A DNA stretch of 64,000 nucleotides from Flavobacteriales bacterium (GTDB lineage: Bacteria > Bacteroidota > Bacteroidia > Flavobacteriales_F > PHOS-HE28): the NCBI GenBank assembly GCA_016705955.1, contig JADJKO010000003.1:186001-250000 (forward strand), given 5' to 3'. The first letter of the stretch is position 1, and the number at the start of each line of letters is the position of its first letter. Of this stretch, positions 58,152-64,000 are shown piece after piece. The translations under genes and the position numbers were made by a program. The notes beneath the pieces are model-generated. The model saw only the letters and a list, made by a program, of their open reading frames with translations, was not told where the DNA came from and did not search any database.

Positions 58152-58240
58152 AGCTGATGATGTGCGCCGACCAAGTTACCGACGCGCTCAGGGACGCCCC
58201 GATGTCTTTGTCAATGGGAGTGACGCGGTCACCGGCCAGC

Positions 58241-58248
58241 TACCTTCG
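58241..58248 (+). promoter_or_regulatory. -7 box TACCTTCG upstream of the small gene and mfd
   Basis: TACCTTCG followed by CACCCG lies 62 nt before the ATG at 58311. A strong leader hairpin follows at once. No normally spaced -33 TTG is evident. Confidence 0.45.
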
Positions 58249-58256
58249 CACCCGTT

Positions 58257-58297
58257 CCCGAACCCGATGCCCGCGATGTGCGGCATTGGGTTTCGGG
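58257..58297 (+). promoter_or_regulatory. Leader hairpin, possible attenuator, before the small gene and mfd
   Basis: CCCGAACCCGATGCC (58257-58271) pairs with GGCATTGGGTTTCGGG (58282-58297) with one bulge and one G-T pair, and is followed by CGTTTTGG. This is terminator-like in form but sits in the leader, between the promoter box and the start codon. Confidence 0.5.
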
Positions 58298-58310
58298 CGT
58301 TTTGGCGGAC

Positions 58311-58628
58311 ATGAAGGAACTGAATCGGAACATCAGAAATCTCTATCGGCATAGGCTAAGCCACTTGCGAAGCTTGGTCAATCAGCGCGATCCAATCGGT
58401 CTCATTGAAGGAGGGGCTCCGATTGATGAATATGATATGGAAGTTGGGGCCGTCCTCGTCGGTCTCAACCGAGATCTTTCCGAAGAAGCCGTTCTTGATC
58501 TCGTCAGTGGGGTATTCGAGCACTTCTTCGGTGATGACGGGATCGCGGGTCCCAAAGAGGCATATCGGCCCCTATCGACTGAAATCCACCAGTGGCTGTA
58601 CTCATCATCATTTCAGCTCGGCGGATGA
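58311..58628 (+). CDS. Small acidic protein, possibly DUF1871-like
   Basis: 105 aa from the ATG at 58311. The phrase RDPIGLIEGGAPIDEYDMEVGAVL and the following DLSEEAVLDLVSGVFEHFFGDDG resemble the small acidic DUF1871 proteins (WDPIxLL..PxDEYDxE pattern), sometimes found as immunity-like proteins. The stop overlaps the mfd ATG (ATGA), so translation is coupled. The family call is from memory and moderate. Confidence 0.55.
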   Translation: MKELNRNIRNLYRHRLSHLRSLVNQRDPIGLIEGGAPIDEYDMEVGAVLVGLNRDLSEEAVLDLVSGVFEHFFGDDGIAGPKEAYRPLSTEIHQWLYSSSFQLGG

Positions 58629-61600
58629 CCTCCCTCCCAGACCTCCTCTCCCTTTACCGCAACGATGCCCGCGTTGCACAGATCACCGATGCGTTGAAGT
58701 CCGCTGCCGCGCGTGTGCAGATCAGCGGCACCATCGGCTCGGCGCAAGCGTTGATAGCCAGCAGCGTGATCGCGAAGCAGGGCGGCGTGCATGTGTTCGT
58801 GCTCACCGACAAGGAAGAGGCGGCGTACTTCATCAACGACCTGGAGGCGCTAAAACTGAAAGATGAAAGTGGAAAGCTGAAAGAGGAAAAAGGAAAAAGG
58901 AAAGAGGAAAGCATGTTGTTCTATCCCGCGCCATCGCGTTCACCGTACGACCCGGATGGACACCACGATGGTGAGCGCGTGAGCAGAACCGAGATCCTCG
59001 AAGTGCTTATGAAGAAGCCGGAGCACTTGGTTCTAGTCACCTATCCGGAAGCGCTGGTCCCATTGGTCGTGGGCCAGGAGACCATGCAGAAGAACACGTT
59101 GACGGTGACGCGCAACGAGGAGCTGCCGATCGACACGCTGGAGGAATGGATGCAGGAGACCGGCTTCACACGCGTGGAGTTCGTTTACGAGCCCGGGCAG
59201 TTCAGCGTACGCGGTGGCATCGTGGACGTGTTCAGCTACGGCAACGACAAGCCATACCGCATCGAACTCTATGGCGATACCGTGGAGAGCGTGCGGCGCT
59301 TCGACCCGCAGGACCAGTTGACCGTGGAACGCCTGGCGGAGGCGGTGATCGTGCCTGATCTCCAAGACGAAGACGCCGCGAACCAGCAGACCTTCTTCGA
59401 TCAATTGCCCCAGGACGCGGTGATCTGGATGCGCGACCTGCAAGCCATCGGCGATGCGGCGACGAAGCAGTTGAAGTTGCTCGGCGAGGCGTATGCGAAG
59501 TTGCCGGAGAAGGATAAGCATCCGAGGCCGGAGGAGTTGTTGGCGACGGATAGTGCATTGATCAAGGGGACGCTGGGGTTCCGCAAAGTGTTCTGGGGAG
59601 GTCAGTTGTCAGTTGTCGGTTCTTCCGTCGCACAAGCCGACGCGCGTGGGGACGCGGGACCGCCAAACCGACAACCGACAACTGACAACCGATCCCAACT
59701 AACGATCGATTTCCAGCAACGCCCCCAACCCACCTTCGCCAAGGAATTCAAAGTGCTTAGCGGCGACCTGCACAACAAGCAGAACGCGGGCTACACGAAT
59801 TTGATCGCGTGCAACAGCGCCAAGCAGAGCGAACGCCTCTACACGATCTTCAATGACATGGAGCATGAGGTGGCCTTCACGCCTCTTGTTCTTGATCTGC
59901 ACGAAGGCTTCATTGATCCCGAGCAGAAGCTGGTGCTGTACACCGACCACCAGATCTTCGAGCGCTACCACCGCTTCCGGCTGAAGGAAGGCTTCCGCAA
60001 GAACTCGCAAGCGCTCACGCTGAAGGAACTCACGCAGTTGAAGCCCGGCGACCTGGTGGTACACATCGACCACGGCGTGGGTGTGTTCAGCGGATTGGAG
60101 AAGATCGACGCGGGCGGTTCGATGCAGGAGGCGATCCGATTGATCTACCGCGACAACGACATTCTGTACGTGGGCATCCACAGCCTGCACCGCGTGAGCA
60201 AGTTCAGCGGCGAGGAAGGTGGCGCGGCACCGAACGTGAGCAAGCTCGGTAGCCCGGCGTGGAAGAACTTGAAGGAGCGCACCAAGGCGAAGGTGAAGGC
60301 GCTTGCCTTCGACCTGATCAAGCTCTACGCGCAGCGCAAGAGCAAGCCGGGCTTCGCCTTCCAGCCCGACAACTACCTGCAGCACGAACTGGAAGCGAGC
60401 TTCACCTACGAGGACACGCCGGATCAGGAGAAGGCGACGATCGATGTGAAGCGCGACATGGAAAAAGGCACGCCGATGGATCGCTTGGTCTGCGGCGATG
60501 TCGGCTTCGGCAAGACGGAGGTCGCGATACGCGCTGCGTTCAAAGCGGTGTGCGACAGCAAGCAAGTGGCGGTTCTTGTGCCGACCACGATCCTCGCCTT
60601 GCAACACGCCAAGAGCTTCCGCGAACGGATGAAAGGCTTGCCGTGCCGCGTGGATTACATCAATCGCTTCCGCAGCAGCGCTGACCAAACGCAGATCCTG
60701 AAAGACCTGAAGGAAGGGAAGATCGACATCATCATCGGCACCCACCGGCTGGTGAGCAAGGACGTGGAGTACAAGGATCTCGGCCTGCTGATCATTGATG
60801 AGGAGCAGAAGTTCGGGGTGAACGTGAAGGACAAACTGAAGACGCTGCGCGCCACGGTGGACACACTCACGCTCACCGCCACGCCGATCCCGCGCACGCT
60901 GCAATTCAGCTTGATGGGTGCGCGCGACTTGAGCATCATCAGCACGCCACCGCCGAACCGTTATCCGGTGCAAACGAATTTGCATCCGTACGATGAAGTG
61001 GTGATCCAGGGCGCGATCGAGTACGAGCTCTCACGCGGCGGTCAGGTGTACTTCATCAACGACAAGGTGAAGAACATCGAGTTCGTCGCCGGCATGATCC
61101 GCAAATTGGTGCCGGGTGCGCGCGTGGGCGTGGGGCACGGGCAACTGGAAGGGCACAAACTGGAAGAGGCGATGCTCGACTTCATCGAGGGCAACACCGA
61201 CGTGCTCGTCTGCACCACCATCGTGGAGAACGGCCTCGACATCCCGAACGCCAACACGATCATCGTGAACGAAGCGCAGAACTTCGGCCTGAGCGATCTG
61301 CACCAATTGCGCGGTCGCGTGGGGCGCAGCAACAAGAAGGCGTACTGCTACTTGCTCGCACCGAGTCCGCACCTCCTCCCCGACCTCTCGCGCAAGCGCC
61401 TGCAAGCCATCGAGCAATTCAGCGATCTCGGCAGCGGCATCCATATCGCCATGAAGGACCTGGACATCCGTGGCGCGGGCGATCTGCTCGGCGCGGAACA
61501 GAGCGGCTTCATCAACGACATCGGCTTCGAGACCTACCACAAGATCCTGGAAGAGGCCGTGCGCGAATTGAAGTCGGAGCACTTCGCCGAACTCTTCGAG

Positions 61601-62098
61601 GACCGCCAACTCGCACGCGGCGGCACACGCGACCAGAGCGATGACTGCATCATCGAGACCGACCTCACGATGCTGATCCCCAACAGCTATGTGAGCGAGA
61701 CCGCCGAACGCCTCGCGCTCTACCGCAAACTCGACGACATCAAGGACGAAGCGGAGCTCGCCAAGTTCACCACCGACATCACCGACCGCTTCGGCCCCAT
61801 CCCCGACCAGGTGCTCGAGCTCATGGAAGCCATCCGCCTCCGCTGGCTCGGCCAACGCATCGGCCTCGAGAAGATGGTGCTGAAGAAGGGCACGCTCATG
61901 GGCACCTTCATCGCGGATCAGAAGCATCCCTTCTTCGCGGGCGATGGATTCCAAGTGGTGCTGCGTGCGGTCGGCGCATCTCCGAAGAGGTTCAAGGTTT
62001 ACGAGAAAGCGGGGACGTTAAGGATCAGCGTGCAGGATGTGAAGAATGTGCAGGTGGCGAAGGCGGCGCTGGAGGGGATCGTGAGCGTGGCGGCGTAG
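58625..62098 (+). CDS. mfd: Transcription-repair coupling factor with two in-frame repeat insertions
   Basis: 1157 aa. The UvrB-homology part (TRVEFVYEPGQFSVRGGIVDVFSYG), the RNA-polymerase-interacting region around LKPGDLVVHIDHGVGVFSGLEKID, and the RecG-like translocase with Walker A GDVGFGKTEVAIRAAF (about residue 623), DEEQKFG (about 725), TATPIPRTLQFSLMGARD and QLRGRVGRSNKKAYCYLL are all present. Two low-complexity inserts interrupt it: ALKLKDESGKLKEEKGKRKEE near residue 80 and a Gln/Ser/Pro-rich stretch around 327-360 encoded by an inverted repeat. Mfd removes stalled RNA polymerase at lesions and recruits UvrA. Confidence 0.96.
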   Translation: MTSLPDLLSLYRNDARVAQITDALKSAAARVQISGTIGSAQALIASSVIAKQGGVHVFVLTDKEEAAYFINDLEALKLKDESGKLKEEKGKRKEESMLFYPAPSRSPYDPDGHHDGERVSRTEILEVLMKKPEHLVLVTYPEALVPLVVGQETMQKNTLTVTRNEELPIDTLEEWMQETGFTRVEFVYEPGQFSVRGGIVDVFSYGNDKPYRIELYGDTVESVRRFDPQDQLTVERLAEAVIVPDLQDEDAANQQTFFDQLPQDAVIWMRDLQAIGDAATKQLKLLGEAYAKLPEKDKHPRPEELLATDSALIKGTLGFRKVFWGGQLSVVGSSVAQADARGDAGPPNRQPTTDNRSQLTIDFQQRPQPTFAKEFKVLSGDLHNKQNAGYTNLIACNSAKQSERLYTIFNDMEHEVAFTPLVLDLHEGFIDPEQKLVLYTDHQIFERYHRFRLKEGFRKNSQALTLKELTQLKPGDLVVHIDHGVGVFSGLEKIDAGGSMQEAIRLIYRDNDILYVGIHSLHRVSKFSGEEGGAAPNVSKLGSPAWKNLKERTKAKVKALAFDLIKLYAQRKSKPGFAFQPDNYLQHELEASFTYEDTPDQEKATIDVKRDMEKGTPMDRLVCGDVGFGKTEVAIRAAFKAVCDSKQVAVLVPTTILALQHAKSFRERMKGLPCRVDYINRFRSSADQTQILKDLKEGKIDIIIGTHRLVSKDVEYKDLGLLIIDEEQKFGVNVKDKLKTLRATVDTLTLTATPIPRTLQFSLMGARDLSIISTPPPNRYPVQTNLHPYDEVVIQGAIEYELSRGGQVYFINDKVKNIEFVAGMIRKLVPGARVGVGHGQLEGHKLEEAMLDFIEGNTDVLVCTTIVENGLDIPNANTIIVNEAQNFGLSDLHQLRGRVGRSNKKAYCYLLAPSPHLLPDLSRKRLQAIEQFSDLGSGIHIAMKDLDIRGAGDLLGAEQSGFINDIGFETYHKILEEAVRELKSEHFAELFEDRQLARGGTRDQSDDCIIETDLTMLIPNSYVSETAERLALYRKLDDIKDEAELAKFTTDITDRFGPIPDQVLELMEAIRLRWLGQRIGLEKMVLKKGTLMGTFIADQKHPFFAGDGFQVVLRAVGASPKRFKVYEKAGTLRISVQDVKNVQVAKAALEGIVSVAA
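58856..58912 (+). repeat. GAAAG/GGAAA word repeat inside mfd
   Basis: A 57-bp purine-only-like tract of CTGAAAG, TGGAAAG and GGAAAAA words encodes about 19 Lys/Glu-rich residues in a variable loop after FINDLE. Its composition differs sharply from the surrounding GC-rich coding sequence. It is in frame and open. Confidence 0.7.
59605..59689. repeat. 17-bp perfect inverted repeat of GTTGTCAG words inside mfd
   Basis: GTTGTCAGTTGTCGGTT (59605-59621) recurs as its perfect inverse AACCGACAACTGACAAC (59673-59689), with a 51-nt loop; extra GTCA and ACAACCG words flank each arm. It is in frame and encodes GQLSVVGSS ... NRQPTTDNR. This is the same architecture as the intergenic element at 40711-40813. 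Confidence 0.85.
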
Positions 62099-62103
62099 AA
62101 CTT

Positions 62104-63765
62104 TCAGTGTGCCGCGCCGAGTATCTCATCCTCCTTCTTGTACGGCACATAGAAGTGCTCCGAGCGCGTCACTTCACCCATGGGATCGTAATCGACTCGC
62201 ACGCCGATCAGGCTTCCTTGTGCATCAAGTCGGGCGACCTGCTTGATCGGGCCGGGCAATAGCCGGTCATCAAAGCGCATTGAACCGTCATAGTCGAAGA
62301 GCTGTAAGAACGAAGGATAGTAGGTCAGCTGAAGGTGGTCCTGATCGGTAGGTGTGTAGCCGAAGAAGTCGACCATCCTATCATCAGCATAGATCACGCG
62401 CATGGAATCGTAGCTGGCCGTCAGTTCCAGGTGATCGTAGCGAGCGATGTTCGCGTAGAGTTCCGTACCGAAGTGCAAGTAGCCGAGTTCGAAGAACCCT
62501 TGGCGGCTCGGTGTGGCATGTTCGCTCACAGGTGGCCGCAGATAGTCCTTGTAGTAGACCCACTCCCCTTCCTTCTTGTACTGGACCAACGTGTGCGAGC
62601 CGGGGATCTGTTGTTGATGCATTCCTCGCTCGGCGAAGCGTGACACCATCACGCCGTTCTCCGGACGTGGCGCTCCATCGCGTGCGCTGATAGCGTATGT
62701 GTTGAGCGCCGTTAGTTCGATATTCTGGAACCAGGATAATCCTTCCGGGTTGTAGATGCGTTCGTTCCCGGCCGCGATCATCGCTCCTTCCGTGGTGAAG
62801 ACTTCGGTGTAGACCGTGGCGGAGTCGATGGGGCTGCGCACATAACGAAGGGCCTTCTCGTGATCGATGTTCGTCTTGGTCACGGCCTGGCCGTTCTTGA
62901 ACAGGATGGTTTCGATCACTTGGCCTTCGCGATCATAGCGTGTGCGGATGCCGTTCAGTTTGTCGTCGCGCCAGTTCTCGGTGCGGCAGAGTTTGTCGGT
63001 GCCCTTGTAGTACTCCTTCCAGCGGCCCGACCGCTTGCCGTGTTCGAAATAGCCGTCGATCCATGGCAAAGCACTTGTATAGTTCTGGATCCAACGTCCG
63101 TGCAGGTCACCGTTCGATCCTTCTCCATAACACCAGATCTTGGGCTTGTCCTTTCCTTCGAAATAGCGCACCACTTGCTCGGGCTTCTGCGGCACCTCGT
63201 ACTTATCCGGCAGCAAGAAGGCCTTCGGCGGATAGAAGTCGTACGCACCTTGTATCAGTTTCAATTCATCCAGGCTGAAACCCGATGCGATCTGCCACGC
63301 ACCCAGCTCGGGATCCGTGATCTCCCGGACCCACGCATAGTTGTTCGCCGCCGCAATGCGCTGGGCCATGGCCTCGTGACCAGTATGCTGCATCAGGTAT
63401 CCGACCGCGCAGTGGGTGTCGTGCTCATCGATGAACACCGGGATGCGCTCGTGTCGATAGTAGTTGATCGGGAATCTACCTTGTTGAGCGTAGTCGGAAA
63501 GCACCGCGATCAGTTCGTTGCGGGATCGGAGCTGAGCCGAAGTCAATTCACCTGTTCGCGCATCGTTCAACACGCCGAGGACTTGTGCGAGATGCGCACG
63601 CACGTAATCGACATCATTGCCGATGGCTTGGGCGGGCAGGCCCTCCAATCGCTCTGCATGCGCCTCCCAATACGGGTTGAAGGCGCGGAGTTGGTCGAAG
63701 AGATCGGTGGCTCGGCTTTGCGTGATGGCCATCGAGATGACAAGAAGGGCGATGAAAGTTCTCAT
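62104..63765 (-). CDS. Secreted protein with MORN/YwqK-like repeat region
   Basis: 553 aa. The signal peptide is MRTFIALLVISMAITQSRA. The N-terminal part contains LRAFNPYWEAHAERL and HERIPVFIDEHDTHCAVGYLMQHTG, with a possible metal or His/Asp cluster. In the middle, GRWIQNY..GYFEHGKRSGRWKEYYKGTDKLC and DDKLNGIRTRYDREGQVIETILFKNG are MORN/YwqK-type repeats (GxW, Y..G...G), found in Bacteroidota surface proteins. The C-terminal half has Tyr-rich strands. The function is unknown. Confidence 0.6.
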   Translation of the reverse strand: MRTFIALLVISMAITQSRATDLFDQLRAFNPYWEAHAERLEGLPAQAIGNDVDYVRAHLAQVLGVLNDARTGELTSAQLRSRNELIAVLSDYAQQGRFPINYYRHERIPVFIDEHDTHCAVGYLMQHTGHEAMAQRIAAANNYAWVREITDPELGAWQIASGFSLDELKLIQGAYDFYPPKAFLLPDKYEVPQKPEQVVRYFEGKDKPKIWCYGEGSNGDLHGRWIQNYTSALPWIDGYFEHGKRSGRWKEYYKGTDKLCRTENWRDDKLNGIRTRYDREGQVIETILFKNGQAVTKTNIDHEKALRYVRSPIDSATVYTEVFTTEGAMIAAGNERIYNPEGLSWFQNIELTALNTYAISARDGAPRPENGVMVSRFAERGMHQQQIPGSHTLVQYKKEGEWVYYKDYLRPPVSEHATPSRQGFFELGYLHFGTELYANIARYDHLELTASYDSMRVIYADDRMVDFFGYTPTDQDHLQLTYYPSFLQLFDYDGSMRFDDRLLPGPIKQVARLDAQGSLIGVRVDYDPMGEVTRSEHFYVPYKKEDEILGAAH

Positions 63766-63850
63766 GGTGCTGTGGTTCGGGTGACCCGTACACGCGGCAA
63801 CCGATGAGGTTCAGATCATGCCCATGCGTAATTGAGATCGCTACGCGCGA

Positions 63851-64000
63851 TCACTCATTCACCCCGCCCTCCAACTCCTCGATCGTCCGCTTCGCCGCTT
63901 CCAGGCGCACGCGGTTGTAGTTGCTCACGAGCATGTTGGTGAAGTGGATCGCCATGTGGTTGTGGTGGTATGAGCAGGCCTTTGATCCACACCACGACGA
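63851..64000 (-). CDS. 3' end of a gene cut by the right window edge
   Basis: The last 49 codons of a minus-strand frame ending at TGA 63853-63851. The visible C-terminus includes KACSYHHNHMAIHFTNML and a helix RVRLEAAKRTIEELEGGVNE. It is not recognised; the conserved-looking HHNHM may be part of a metal or substrate site. The upstream part is outside the window. Confidence 0.4.
   Translation of the reverse strand, partial: SSWCGSKACSYHHNHMAIHFTNMLVSNYNRVRLEAAKRTIEELEGGVNE

Noticed and set aside
59699..60985. Minus-strand open frame of 428 codons
   Set aside because: It lies wholly antisense to the conserved helicase part of mfd.
63766..63850. A gene in the gap between the two last minus-strand genes
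   Set aside because: Only 85 bp with no start-stop pair or structure; probably the promoter region of the secreted MORN-like protein.
1..64000. tRNA or rRNA genes
   Set aside because: The intergenic spaces are short and I saw no cloverleaf-like sequence with the TTCGA loop and CCA end.

Overview
The window comes from a G+C-rich member of the Bacteroidota, most likely a Flavobacteriales lineage. The evidence is a gliding-motility ABC ATPase (GldA), proteins with type IX secretion (T9SS) C-terminal tails, an L21-L27 pair in which L21 carries a long Lys/Ala tail, weak Shine-Dalgarno signals, and a recurrent promoter -7 element TANNTT(C/T)G. That element is a variant of the TAnnTTTG box known in Bacteroidota. 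The assignment is inference; no rRNA or tRNA gene is visible.

Layout. 1-5.6 kb (minus strand): nucleotide-sugar genes (hexapeptide acyltransferase cut by the left edge, a PLP sugar aminotransferase, UDP-glucose dehydrogenase, UDP-glucuronate decarboxylase), a RelE/ParE toxin-antitoxin pair and an unusual solute-binding-fold protein. 5.7-13.2 kb: outer-membrane barrel, Kdo transferase, secreted proteins including T9SS cargo, a MazG-like hydrolase. 13.2-17.9 kb: a dtd-phosphatase-rsgA operon diverging from gldA and a polytopic membrane protein. 18-28.4 kb: mainly plus-strand housekeeping genes (metK, rplU-rpmA with a terminator, then serS, lipoprotein, TPR protein, DUF4286 and rsmA joined by 4-nt overlaps, then mgtE, a 2-hydroxyacid dehydrogenase and a GDPD lipoprotein). 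28.4-31.2 kb: a TPR/TM/Hpt-like protein, aspartate kinase and a GNAT protein on the minus strand.

31.2-38.2 kb: fbp, an NCS1 nucleobase permease, corA, dihydropyrimidinase and beta-ureidopropionase. The permease and the two hydrolases fit reductive pyrimidine breakdown. A GxxExxY gene bounded by near-perfect terminal inverted repeats sits between the two hydrolases. 38.2-39.6 kb is an accessory patch: a 21-bp tandem array, three copies of a short dispersed repeat, and a second toxin-antitoxin module lying between two of those copies. 39.6-44.7 kb: fabD, a Bax-inhibitor-1-like protein, folE and a PTPS/QueD homologue on the minus strand; FkbM methyltransferase and hldD on the plus strand. 44.7-53.1 kb: a surface-glycan cluster (asparagine synthase, two methyltransferases, GT2, two paralogous polytopic glycosyltransferases, UDP-glucuronate 4-epimerase). 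53.1-64 kb: MerR regulator, M23 peptidase, alaS, a BRO-N gene broken by an amber codon, a small acidic protein overlapping mfd, mfd, and a secreted MORN-like protein.

The most unusual features are repeats and promoters rather than a defence locus. Palindromic or inverted-repeat elements sit in frame inside alaS and mfd. Several intergenic regions hold tracts of short repeated words, some with an inverted partner arm. In at least four genes the predicted -7 box ends only 4-5 nt before the ATG, which implies leaderless mRNAs.
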